The notes: a model not told the origin generated them from the sequence alone. A DNA stretch of 13,804 nucleotides from Parastagonospora avenae f. sp. tritici 18332-5 (GCA_022559985.1 JAFJTR010000202.1:1-13804); one strand, 5' to 3'. Counted from the first letter of the stretch, positions 1 to 7,933 are shown. A program made the numbers and translations.

Positions 1-109
1 GTTTTATCAGGCGCGAGGCCTGTGCCTCGCTTAGCTAATCAAGCGATATCGATATCGCTTAGCCACCCTACGGGTCCTGATTAGCTACTCCAGGCCAGCC
101 CCGTGACAG
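1..109. repeat. Palindrome-rich end, possible LTR terminus
   Basis: Three nested symmetries are visible. A hairpin lies at 13-30 (7-bp stem GCGAGGC/GCCTCGC, 4-base loop). A perfect 20-bp palindrome lies at 41-60. An inverted pair AGCTAATC/GATTAGCT sits at 33-40 and 79-86, flanking that palindrome. Read on the minus strand, the segment begins TGTCACGGGGCTGG at 109, which resembles the TG start of fungal Gypsy LTRs. The other end lies outside the window, so the LTR reading is only a suggestion. Confidence 0.3.
41..60. repeat. Perfect 20-bp palindrome
   Basis: AAGCGATATCGATATCGCTT equals its own reverse complement. It lies inside a larger inverted pair (33-40 with 79-86), so the stretch could extrude as a cruciform or bind a dimeric protein. 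No function can be assigned. Confidence 0.9.
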
Positions 110-1338
110 GTCGTCTCGTTGTCGATCGGCATAGTTGGAGTGCTATTGTATGTAGATGCTGCTTGTGATTAGTAAACGTATTGAGACTGTTAGAAACTAT
201 CTGCTCTAGAATGATTGTGTCTGACTTTTTAAGGAATTCGGTTCGGAATGCAGTAGATGGTGAGGAGGAACGTGATTATATAGGACAGCGACTGCGGCCC
301 AAACTTGGGTCATATGCTAACGGAGACATTCGAGGTCAGCACTGGGCTAGACTAGGGACGGTCTAATAAAGTATATGCAGAAGGATTCATTGAACCTCGT
401 CAGCTTCGCTACAGACAATATCGATGACGTCTGAAAATAATAGTGATAGTGCACTAGAGCATCTCAGCCTACGCTGTTCTAACTACTTCACCGACGATAG
501 CTGCTAACATAGTGAAGGTGTGTCCTAGATGATATGACTCTTGGTCCCGTTAGCTAACACGTACAGCACAGATGAAGACTTATTAGAGTCCCGCTAGTTA
601 CTCACGTGAAGGGCGTAGCATTGTGTATGCCAACTTTGTTGGACGCTAGGAAGTACGCAGAGGACCGAGAAGAATATCGCGACCGTCACCACGCTCAGAA
701 CTAGAGTCGTCATCCACCTAAATCTAGAGTTCATTATATAGTCACAGTAGAAGGCGGGTTCCTTCGCGGGGACCACCCTTCACAGTTGGCTTCGCTTACA
801 GCGCTTATATACTTACGCGCAGAGCTGCATAGTGGATCTACTTAAGGGTTATAGTCTAGTACTTCTTGAAGGTAGAGTAAATAATACAACGCTTAACCTC
901 GTGCACTGCCCATCTTTTTCTAACACTCCACGAAGTTCGAACTAGACCTTCGCTTTCACTATCTAAACTTACATAGGTGTCTCCTTTCGGATAACGTTTG
1001 ATTATGTCACAGTACAAATGAGATGAATTTTACTACAGCCCCTGTGTGGCCTTAAGACGGGCCAAGTAAGGCTGCAGGAGCAGGTCCGTGCAATAGGACC
1101 GTAGTTAGTGCGGGGACCGGAAAGTAGTTGTGCTCGCGACTATATTCATTACAGCCGGTAATAGAGGCTCGAGATCGTTCTCACTCGTTATTAAAAGTAG
1201 ATACTTATGCCAAGTAGTCTCATCCCGCGTAGCGCTACACCAGGTAGTCTCTGGTCTTAGGGGATCATCGTCTGTACGGTCTCTCTAGCTCGAGACAGAC
1301 TAGTTAACGCCTAACTATAGTACTGTACATGTACTGTA
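110..1338. other. No supportable gene
   Basis: This 1.2-kb stretch is rich in stops in all frames. The longest open frames (181-366 on the plus strand, 594-776 on the minus strand) lack an ATG at their stated start and show no family motif. The sequence may be old, degraded repeat. Near the right end, 1331-1346 is a perfect 16-bp palindrome that overlaps the tip of the inverted repeat starting at 1339. Confidence 0.6.
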
Positions 1339-1572
1339 TACAGTACTTTGCATAACCGCCCTCACCCTTTGCGCAAGCGACGTTTCCGTAGATCCCCTGT
1401 TGAGCTAGGATACCCCTTGCTAGTCTCAGCCAATCGTAGAGTACCGAGATCAACTAGCTGTAAGTGAGCTAGCTCGCAATCTCGAGGCACTTCTGTATGT
1501 AAGACAGGTCTAATGCAATCCTATACGCTTAACTAACATACAAGATAAAGTTACACTGTATTGCAAGTTGCT
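1339..1572 (+). repeat. Left arm of ~230-bp inverted repeat
   Basis: It matches the reverse complement of 5271-5501. Well-conserved blocks include CCGCCCTCACCCTTTGCGCA, GAGTACCGAGATC, CTCGAGGCACTT, ACAGGTCTAATG and ACACTGT, all in the same order. The match fades outside 1339 and inside 1572. Confidence 0.85.
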
Positions 1573-1639
1573 AGCTAAGTTGTACATTTCGTCTTTTCTG
1601 AGGAGCATCTCTTTAAGTGTACACTAGAAATAAGTCTAC

Positions 1640-1774
1640 TTACTCAGCCTCCCACTTTTCCAAGGCTGCTAAAGATGACTTGAGATTGGGGTGACTGGCT
1701 TTTAGCACTCGCTGTCGCTGCTGCACACACTGCCTCATCAAGACAACAACCTCTGCACTCCGACCTTGTGATTT
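1640..1774 (-). pseudogene. In-frame C-terminal tail of the NLR-like gene beyond TGA
   Basis: Continuing the NLR-like frame past the TGA at 1775-1777 gives 44 more codons before a TAA at 1640-1642. They read as the usual end of fungal TPR-type NLRs: a KSQGR turn, then the helix LMRQCVQQRQRVL, then SHPNLKSSLAALEKWE. The preceding codons encode NLAFT, and relatives, as I know the family, normally continue Trp-Lys there. A single TGG-to-TGA change is therefore the simplest reading. No intron signal neatly removes the stop: a GTGAAA...GATGAG 45-bp option exists but would delete the conserved turn and shows no good branch site. Confidence 0.75.
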
Positions 1775-4495
1775 TCACGTGAAGGCTAGGTTGGCCATGC
1801 TAGTCAGCGTGGAAGGATGGTCCGCTCCCAGCTTCTTCTTGCTCATCTCTACCACTTGCACCTCCAGCTCTTCTGCTGCATCCCACCGCCCTTGCCTCCG
1901 GTAAGTCGAGGCTAGGTTGGCCATGCTGGTCAGCGTGTCTGGATGGTCCGCTCCCAGCTTCTTCTTGCGAGTCTCCATCACTTGCTTCTTGAGCAGTTCG
2001 GCTTTATCTTCTTTGCCTTGTACACTGTACGTAACACCCAGGTTGGCCATGCTGGTCAGCGTGGAAGGATGGTCCGCTCCCAGCTTCTTCTTGCTCATCT
2101 CTACCACTTGCACCTCCAACTCTTCTGCTGCATCCCACCGCCCTTGCCTCCGGTAAGTCAAGGCTAGATTGGCCATGCTGATCAGTGTGGAAGGATGGTC
2201 CGCTCCCAGCTTCTGCTTGCGAGTCTCTATCACTTGCACAAACAGCTCTTCTGCTGCATCCCACCGCTCTTGATTGTGGTAAGTCGAGGCTAGGTTGGCC
2301 ATGCTGGTCAGCGTGTCTGGATGGTCCGCTCCCAGCTTCTTCTTAAAAGTCTCTATTACTTGCTTCTTGAGCGGTTCGGCTTTATCTTCTTTGCCTTGTA
2401 CACTGTACATAACACCCAGGTTGGCCATGCTGGTCAGCGTGTCTGGATGGTCCGCTCCCAGCTTCTTCTCGTGAGTCTCCATCATTTGCACAAATAGCTC
2501 TTCCGCTTCATTATACCGTCCGTCGCTATACAACGCCATGGCAGTTTTCCATGCTAGATCAATCCACTCGACATCCTCTCCTTCAGCAAAACCATATGAC
2601 ATAGCGCACTTGGCATGTTGAAGTAGTCGGTGCCACTTGCTTCTATTGCTATCACCATGATCTGGGAACACCTGGAGTAGCTGCGTAATAGCATGCTGAG
2701 TCCATCGGCCTAGCTTTTCCTGCCTTTGAAGCCACTCCCGCAGAGCGAGATGCATCAATCGGTGAAGATCGAATGCAGACTCAGCAGGCCGCCTTGTAAT
2801 GAGCTTGTACTTGCTAAGGACCTGTACTGCAGCATCCATTCTAGGCGAGCACGCTTGTACAAGATCAAGCGGAACGTCTTTCGAGTCTACGCAGGCGGCA
2901 AGGTATAGACAGTTTACTGCAAGCGGATCCTTAGCCTGTATCATCTTGATGGAGATGAACAGTGTCGTAGTTGTGGGATTCTGTTCACTGTATCCCCTTG
3001 GCTTCTCGTCAGTCACTTCGTCGCTGTGCTCAAAACTGTGTTTCATCTCCGTGCCCATTTGTGATCGGTATTCTGGGACTTTTAATTTTGTGTTGTTGAT
3101 ACACGCTGCTGCTTGGACAATCGCTAGTGGAAGATATAATAGCTCTTGTACCAGCAACTTCGCCTCCTGCTGCTCACTTTCAGAAAGCAGGATGTCCAAG
3201 TACTTTTCGAACATCTCCTGAGCCGTAGTGGGTGTCAGATGCTGCAGCTCTATAAGATTCGGCGATGCAAGCCTCTTAGCTATGTTGCCGTTGGTTGTTG
3301 TGAAGACGATAGAACATAATCCAGACTGAGGTAGGTAGCTAATCAAATCGGCAGCTTGTGGCCCAGATAATCCTAGAGATCCTAGGCTTATCTCCTCTAT
3401 GTTGTCAAAAATGAGCAGAGACTGTCTTGCACCTCTTCCCTCTAGATAAAGCTTTACTAGCTGCTTGGGGTTTTCCTTCTCTTCGTCCCAGCTAGGAATG
3501 TTGAGCTTTTGGGCAATCCCTGCATATGACTGATCGAGACTGTCTAGGTTGCTTGCATCAATCCAGAAGACTGAGCAGTTCTGATTGTTTTGCCTTGTCC
3601 TGTACGCGAGCTCAAGCGCTAGCTGTGATTTGCCTGTTCCTCCAGGTCCTACAATTGCGAATGTGGTAGTTTGCTTGTCGCTGAAGAGCTTTGCTTCTAG
3701 TTTAGCAAGCTGTGACTCCTGACCCACAAAACAATTGTTCTGGGAAAACGGAATGAAGGAGGGTGCGCTGTTGGCTTCGCCTACTTCAGCTAGGAGTCTT
3801 CCTAAGGCTTTCTCCTTCCCCTCGCCGTAAGAGACAGGCATAGAGATATCAAGTATTCCAAGAAGGCAGTACACAATGTCTTCTTCCTCAGTAGTTTTGC
3901 GATTGTTGGCCCATTGCATTCGTTCAGTTATAGTAAACTGGTCTAAGGGACAATTCTGCAATACTTCAAGCGGAAGGCTGGTAATCTTGTGCACGAGCTG
4001 CTCAAGAGACGTCTTGTCGCCGATCAGCTGTCCTTCGTAGGAGTAGAACTTGACTGATATTGGCGCAATGAGCTCTTGAAGTGTCCAGCCTCGGTGAAAC
4101 CAATTGCTTTTAGAGAAGGAAACTTCCCAGTCGCTTTGTTGATGTGTTGAGGGTACAAAGACGTCTGATAGGAGTACGTAGCATCTTGTCGCATTCTTGT
4201 ACCAACGAAACATTGAGTTGATCGAGCTTGAGAGCTCACAAAGGTTCCATTTGTCAATGCAACATGTGTCGATCCAGAAGTACTTGAGCTGATCCTGGGC
4301 CGCCTGTTTAGCGCAGAACTCGATCTTTCGATAACCGTCTTTCTTGTAATAGGCGTTGCTTTCAAGGTCTCCAAAGAGAACCTCAGAATTGGGATCTCCC
4401 CATCTGTGTGAAAGGATAGCATATGGTGGGATGCTTTGACTGTCAAAGTCTGTCAGAACAAGTCTGCCAGACAAGTCGAGGTGGAGAAGTCGCAT
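1775..4495 (-). CDS. HET-NB-ARC-TPR protein (fungal NLR-like)
   Basis: This is a 906-residue protein in one exon. The start is ATG at 4495: MRLL followed closely by IPPYAILSHRWG is the usual opening of HET proteins. The HET domain (PF06985 type) spans about residues 25-230: YAILSHRWG at 25-33, WIDTCCID at 74-81, WFHRGWTLQELIAP at 132-145, and the ED..YCLLGI...MP..YGEG tail at about 205-226. A P-loop NTPase of NB-ARC type follows, with Walker A GPGGTGKS at 283-290, Walker B SLLIFDN at 358-364 and a later LPLAIVQAA. From about residue 665 come 42-residue TPR repeats with the LGADHPDTLTSMANL signature. In this family the N-terminal HET domain is a cell-death trigger, the NTPase oligomerises and the repeats sense a ligand, as in heterokaryon incompatibility and immunity-like responses; the role here is inferred. 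The frame ends at TGA 1775-1777, inside the last repeat, while the expected C-terminus continues in frame. The gene lies inside long inverted repeats. Confidence 0.9.
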   Translation of the reverse strand: MRLLHLDLSGRLVLTDFDSQSIPPYAILSHRWGDPNSEVLFGDLESNAYYKKDGYRKIEFCAKQAAQDQLKYFWIDTCCIDKWNLCELSSSINSMFRWYKNATRCYVLLSDVFVPSTHQQSDWEVSFSKSNWFHRGWTLQELIAPISVKFYSYEGQLIGDKTSLEQLVHKITSLPLEVLQNCPLDQFTITERMQWANNRKTTEEEDIVYCLLGILDISMPVSYGEGKEKALGRLLAEVGEANSAPSFIPFSQNNCFVGQESQLAKLEAKLFSDKQTTTFAIVGPGGTGKSQLALELAYRTRQNNQNCSVFWIDASNLDSLDQSYAGIAQKLNIPSWDEEKENPKQLVKLYLEGRGARQSLLIFDNIEEISLGSLGLSGPQAADLISYLPQSGLCSIVFTTTNGNIAKRLASPNLIELQHLTPTTAQEMFEKYLDILLSESEQQEAKLLVQELLYLPLAIVQAAACINNTKLKVPEYRSQMGTEMKHSFEHSDEVTDEKPRGYSEQNPTTTTLFISIKMIQAKDPLAVNCLYLAACVDSKDVPLDLVQACSPRMDAAVQVLSKYKLITRRPAESAFDLHRLMHLALREWLQRQEKLGRWTQHAITQLLQVFPDHGDSNRSKWHRLLQHAKCAMSYGFAEGEDVEWIDLAWKTAMALYSDGRYNEAEELFVQMMETHEKKLGADHPDTLTSMANLGVMYSVQGKEDKAEPLKKQVIETFKKKLGADHPDTLTSMANLASTYHNQERWDAAEELFVQVIETRKQKLGADHPSTLISMANLALTYRRQGRWDAAEELEVQVVEMSKKKLGADHPSTLTSMANLGVTYSVQGKEDKAELLKKQVMETRKKKLGADHPDTLTSMANLASTYRRQGRWDAAEELEVQVVEMSKKKLGADHPSTLTSMANLAFT
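1796..2425 (-). repeat. Five 126-bp tandem TPR-coding repeats
   Basis: Units of exactly 126 bp (42 codons) lie at 2300-2425, 2174-2299, 2048-2173, 1922-2047 and 1796-1921; a more diverged unit precedes them (about 2426-2551) and a partial one follows. Two types alternate: units 1 and 4 in transcription order encode SVQGKEDKAE, while units 2, 3 and 5 encode QGRWDAAEEL or its close variant QERWDAAEEL. Units 2048-2173 and 1796-1921 differ at 4 of 126 positions, all transitions; units 2300-2425 and 1922-2047 differ at 7. Such near identity suggests recent duplication or gene conversion within the array. Confidence 0.93.
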
Positions 4496-4618
4496 GGCTG
4501 CTACATTGATGCTTCAACAGAAAAGCAGAAGCCGCAAACAGCTTGGGCTAGAGAGTATTTAGGTCTAATTAAGATAGCCGTGACGGATTAAGAGATAAAG
4601 GAAACGGTTGATGGCTAT
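4496..4618 (-). promoter_or_regulatory. Short upstream region of NLR-like gene
   Basis: Only about 120 bp separate the ATG from the nested inverted-repeat element. On the minus strand a TATA-like CCTAAATA lies at 4556-4563, about 60-70 bp before the ATG, followed by a pyrimidine-rich stretch. This is a weak promoter guess; the rest of any promoter would have to lie inside the inserted element. Confidence 0.3.
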
Positions 4619-4841
4619 GATGGCTATGATGGCCTGTGATGGCCTGTGACGCCCTCTAATAGCTTGCATTTGCAGCCTGTCAAGGCAGTGCACGCTGAGG
4701 CGCTGATCGGCTCAGCACTGAGCGCTTCTCGCCGTGCGACCTCGCTCGCACTGCGCCCTGCAGGTTACAGTCTACCTTCCGGTGTAAAAAGAACAGCCGC
4801 ACCTCACCAGCACTCTCTGCTCTATTTGCATGGGATGTTAA
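4619..4841 (+). repeat. Left arm of nested inverted-repeat element
   Basis: Matches the reverse complement of 5059-5255. Its outer tip lies about 120 bp upstream of the NLR-like start codon. Confidence 0.8.
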
Positions 4842-5058
4842 AAAAAAAAAGGCATTGCTATGTAGTCCCAGCGCATCGCGTATGTAATGCTCTCATTCTG
4901 CCGGAGTTCGCGACACGTTGGTGGGTACTTCATCAACAGCCTTCAGCCCCCACAAGACACGCTTGTTCCTAGGAACAGACAGTCGCGCACTCTAAACTTA
5001 AAGTTAGAGATAAATAGGAAATGCACAATATCACTACAGCCGACTTCTTCTTGCTTTC

Positions 5059-5255
5059 AACATGCTACGCAAATAAAGCAGAGAGTGCTGGTGAGGTGTG
5101 GCTGTGTTTTCTTCACCAGAAGGCAGACTGTAGCCTGCAGGGTGCAGTGCAAGCGTGGTCGCACGGCCAGAAGCGCTGGGGCCTGAGCCGGTCAGCACCG
5201 CCCCAGCGTGCACTGCCTTGACAGGCTGCCACCACAGGCCATCACAGCCATGAGC
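5059..5255 (-). repeat. Right arm of nested inverted-repeat element
   Basis: Inverted partner of 4619-4841. It ends about 15 bp from the inner edge of the outer inverted-repeat arm at 5271. Confidence 0.8.
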
Positions 5256-5270
5256 AGCTTACGCACAATG

Positions 5271-5501
5271 AGCGACTTGCATCACAGTGTGACTTTGTTT
5301 CGTGTAGTAAGCCTATATCATTACATTAGACCTGTTTTACAGACAAAAGTGCCTCGAGAATCTGAGATAGCTCGCTTAGCTAGGTGGTAGATCTCGGTAC
5401 TCTGCGACTGGCTTAAGCTAGCAAGGGTATCCTGGACTAGCGGGGGTCTTACAGAATCGTCGCTTGCGCAAAGGGTGAGGGCGGTTTTGCAAAGTACTGT
5501 A
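5271..5501 (-). repeat. Right arm of ~230-bp inverted repeat
   Basis: Inverted partner of 1339-1572. On the minus strand it begins TACAGTACTTTGCAAAACC and carries the same ordered blocks as the left arm. Differences are mostly substitutions with a few short gaps. Confidence 0.85.
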
Positions 5502-5717
5502 GAACACTCACATGCACTTGCAGTTCCCACTTTTTGCGCGACCCTTAGCTATTATCCCAAGCCTACCCTGTCTGTGATAGACTAAAGCCCAATCGCTAAC
5601 TTGCTCGATGATATTTTAGTTATGAGACAAGGTATAATATTGTGACTGCGCCTCGTACGAGGTATTATTACTTAGAATAATCTAAAAATATACTTACCTA
5701 ATTCAAATAAAAGGATA
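5502..5717. other. AT-rich spacer, no gene
   Basis: A 216-bp AT-rich gap between the long-TIR unit and the Fot1-like element. It contains the palindrome CCTCGTACGAGG near 5650 and a small hairpin ATTATT...AATAAT just after it. The last two bases, TA at 5716-5717, form the target duplication of the Fot1-like element. Confidence 0.6.
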
Positions 5718-5788
5718 ACGTGGTTCACAAGCGAGTCGCCCACCCAAGTGAGTCGTCCACTAAACACCCTCGCCGCGCCTACGCAGCA
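5718..5788 (+). repeat. Left TIR of Fot1-like element
   Basis: 71-bp terminal inverted repeat matching the reverse complement of 7492-7562, with about three mismatches. Confidence 0.93.
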
Positions 5789-5839
5789 GCGCAGCGCAAC
5801 ACCACAACAAATTACAATACTATACATAATAGTGTAATA

Positions 5840-7481
5840 TTATTCAGAAGCGTCGCTATCATCTACGTCCTCAATTTCTACCTTGCAGGTGCGGGAGTTG
5901 TGTCCAATCTTGCTACAACGACCGCAGCGCCTCTCTGCGCGCACCCTCTTTGCAGGCGTCTCGCTGTCCCCACGACTACCACCCTCCTTTTCAGCAATTA
6001 GGTCAGATACCTCACCAACTGTTAGGGTCTCCTCTACGCGTACGTACCGCCTCTTACGGGTCTTGCGCTTTGTAAGCGTGTCAACAGCGTCTTCAAGGCG
6101 GCTTATTTTCTCCTGCACTAACACCATATTATGAGCTATCTACTAAGCACCTTTACTCAGCTGCTTAACCTGCTCATCTAATGAACTTGGTGGAGACCCT
6201 TAATAGTTTTGAATGTGATTTCGAATCAGCGTAGATTGCGCCTCTATCTCGCAGGCGTTGCGCAGTGTTTGCGCCTCCCAGCCAACAGTGCCTAGTGCAG
6301 GTGGCGTTGGCGTACGCAGCTGTACATTAAGCTTCAATAACACAACCTCAGGGTCGTGCGGGACTAGCCCAGCGCCTCGAAACCCTGCGCAAATGTTCTC
6401 TAGTGTAAACGTCTTCTCAAAAGCTGCTTTGAAGGCTAGTAGAAAGGTTTCTTTGTTGATAGTAGATGCGGCTGCGTGCCAAGAGCGAGATCCCGTCGCC
6501 GTAGTGGCGCTTTAACAGCGAGTAGGGGACGACGTCAAGAGGCTGCAGGAGGTGCGATGAGTGTGGTGGCATGCAGAGAGTAATAATCTTGTTCTCCTTG
6601 CAGTAGTCCTGGAAATCTATTGAGCAGTGGCTCTCATGGCCGTCAATAATAAGTAGCCTGTATGCCCCAGTAGAGGACGCCTTCGTATGGGCGTCGAAGT
6701 GCTTAAGCCACGCTAGCGCGACATCGTTATTGATCTAGCTAGTAGGAGAGACCGTGGTAACCCAGTTGCGAGGTAGACTAGTGAACTAGGAGGAGATAAG
6801 GACCTTGCCTGCAAAGATGAGGAAGGGTGGGATCATGTGCCCTGTCGCAGCGACACCTTGTACCAGGGTAACCCACTCGCGATCGCCAGGTTGTAGCTTC
6901 TTCTGTTTCCCAGGTTTCTCTGAGCCTGTAACAACAAGCTGAGAGGATATCTTGCCCATCATGAAGCCAGACTCATCAAAGTTCCAGGTGTCCTCATCTA
7001 CGATACCATACTTTGCTTTCATTGATTGAACCAGGCTGAACCAGGGCCGGATAACCGCTGGGTCTTCGCAGGCAGCTCGCTGGCGATCATATGGACGGCT
7101 CCATCGCGTTCGCAGCTCAGGTGTACGCTTGATGAAGTTATCAACCCAGTTCTTGCCTGTAGGCTTCCCACCACGCTCCCTCAGCAATCTATCAGCCATA
7201 TCTTGTACATGCGCCTTCGAGGGCGGTATTCCACGTAAACTCTCTCCAAGTATACGCTGTATAATTGCCTCCTCTTCTAGCTTTGTAAGGCGCTTTGATT
7301 TCGGCTCGCAATCGCGTTGAGGGCGTCTTCCAGCGCGTCGGTCTCGGATCGTTGTTCGTGGGATGTTATGGACTGCTGCAGCGCGTCTTTCGCTCTGTAT
7401 CTGCTTGGACTCAATATCAGAGATAGCGATAAATATATCTCCTTCAGTATAGGTCTTTTGTACATTGCGTTGTTGCGACAT
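5840..7481 (-). pseudogene. Broken Fot1/pogo-type DDE transposase
   Basis: The likely start is ATG at 7481 (MSQQRN); the longer frame to 7532 begins with GTG inside the TIR. In order: a psq-type helix-turn-helix (AAAVHNIPRTTIRDRRAG), a CENP-B-type HTH (GKNWVDNFIKRTPELRTRWS), then the DDE_1 catalytic core. First Asp is in WNFDESGFMMG, second in LLIIDGHESH, third in LLQPLDVV, so all three acidic positions survive. A CCHC zinc knuckle (CGRCSKIGHNSRTC) sits near the C-terminus, with acidic final residues. Damage: TAG at 6786-6788 and 6735-6737 (both where Trp is expected), a one-base frameshift near 6460-6467, TAA at 6200-6202 and TAG at 6143-6145 and 6140-6142. Undamaged length would be about 545 residues, normal for the family. 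The protein would cut and paste the element; this copy cannot encode it. Confidence 0.88.
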
Positions 7482-7491
7482 TACGCGTTGT

Positions 7492-7562
7492 TGCTGCGCA
7501 GGCGCGGCGCGGGTGTTTAGTGGGCGACTCACTTGGGTGGGCGACTCGCTTGTGAACCACGT
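7492..7562 (-). repeat. Right TIR of Fot1-like element
   Basis: 71-bp terminal inverted repeat, partner of 5718-5788. Its outer end lies 91 bp before the ATG of the CVNH-like gene. Confidence 0.93.
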
Positions 7563-7588
7563 TAGATGTTTCCAAATTATCAGGGAAC

Positions 7589-7597
7589 TATTTAAAA
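7589..7597 (+). promoter_or_regulatory. TATA-like box of CVNH-like gene
   Basis: TATTTAAAA lies 57 bp before the ATG at 7654, followed by a CT-rich leader. Only 91 bp separate the Fot1-like TIR from the start codon, so any further promoter has been displaced or replaced by the transposon. Confidence 0.35.
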
Positions 7598-7933
7598 AGC
7601 AACAACTCGAGAACTACTTCTATTTATCTCATCTCACAACTACGGCTACTCCGATGTATCAGTTAGGAGCCTTCAAACTTGTTGTCCTTCTCAGCTTTAT
7701 CCCCCAACTCGTCTTTTCATCAAGAATCCAGAACCTTGCACGGCGTCAAGATCCTGATTTAGCTAACTTTAATCTCCTGGGCTCAGACGCGGATTGCTTT
7801 GATTTCAGCTTCAACAGTAATACGTTCGGTGCTACGTGCATATCGGGTGCTGGTATACCTACGTCTACTAGTATCAATCTGGATACCTGTATTACAAATG
7901 ATAATGGAAATATAGTCTAACTTACAAGTCTAA

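Larger units (their letters stand above)
4619..5255. mobile_element. Nested inverted-repeat (MITE-like) element
   Basis: The ends are inverted copies of about 200 bp: 4619-4841 and 5059-5255. Shared blocks include GATGGCCTGTG near the tip, GCAGCCTGTCAAGGCAGTGC, CAGCGCTTCT or near variants, CCCTGCAGG, and CACCTCACCAGCACTCTCTG. Identity is roughly 80%, with about 35 extra bases near the left tip. The left tip also holds short tandem copies of GATGGCTAT and GATGGCCTGT. The ~217-bp middle (with a run of A at about 4840-4850) shows no gene. Open frames crossing the arms are by-products. The superfamily is unknown and no target duplication is clear. Confidence 0.7.
1339..5501. mobile_element. Putative long-TIR unit carrying an NLR-like gene
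   Basis: The two ends, 1339-1572 and 5271-5501, are inverted copies of each other, roughly 80% identical by eye over about 230 bp. The unit is about 4.2 kb and is almost filled by the minus-strand NLR-like gene, which ends 70 bp from the left arm, plus a nested smaller inverted-repeat element. Both outer tips read TACAGTACTTTGCA going inward. Arms of this length occur in Mutator-like DNA transposons, but no transposase is present and no clear target-site duplication was found: the flanks GTACTGTA and GAACACTC do not match. It could be a non-autonomous element with a captured gene, or simply two copies of one repeat in opposite orientation. Confidence 0.5.
5718..7562 (-). mobile_element. Fot1/pogo-like (Tc1-mariner) DNA transposon
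   Basis: An 1845-bp element whose ends are inverted repeats of about 71 bp, beginning ACGTGGTTCACAAGCGAGTC at both ends and differing at only about 3 positions. It is flanked by TA (5716-5717 and 7563-7564), the target duplication expected of Tc1/mariner elements. Each TIR contains the motif AGTCGCCCAC or a one-base variant twice. Inside lies a minus-strand DDE transposase gene broken by stops and a frameshift. The size fits the fungal Fot1 class of about 1.8-1.9 kb. Confidence 0.92.

Noticed and set aside
181..366. A 61-codon plus-strand frame near the left edge
   Set aside because: It begins with TTG, has no family motif and lies in stop-rich sequence.
910..950. B-box-like GTTCGAACT near 935
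   Set aside because: No A box or foldable arms around it; a chance match.
1775..1777. RNA editing (A-to-I) turning UGA into UGG
   Set aside because: Known in some filamentous fungi during sexual development, but editing favours A after U and here A follows G. Kept only as a possibility to test with cDNA.
1735..1780. A 45-bp intron (GTGAAA...GATGAG) explaining the NLR-like TGA
   Set aside because: It would keep the frame but remove the conserved KSQGR turn and part of a TPR helix, and no branch-site consensus is visible.
1796..2425. CRISPR-like or satellite array
   Set aside because: The 126-bp period equals 42 codons in frame with a TPR protein, there are no spacers, and the organism is a fungus.
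1917..4446. Open frames of 60-140 codons on both strands inside the NLR-like gene (for example 2004-2264 minus, 2799-3221 plus, 4024-4446 minus)
   Set aside because: They overlap the strongly supported HET-NTPase-TPR frame and show no family motif. Those over the TPR array repeat only because the DNA repeats.
4646..5221. Three plus-strand frames of 66-108 codons
   Set aside because: They lie across the arms and middle of the nested inverted-repeat element and have low-complexity, non-protein-like content.
7481..7532. Extension of the Fot1-like transposase start to 7532
   Set aside because: The codon at 7532 is GTG and lies inside the TIR; ATG at 7481 is the plausible eukaryotic start.
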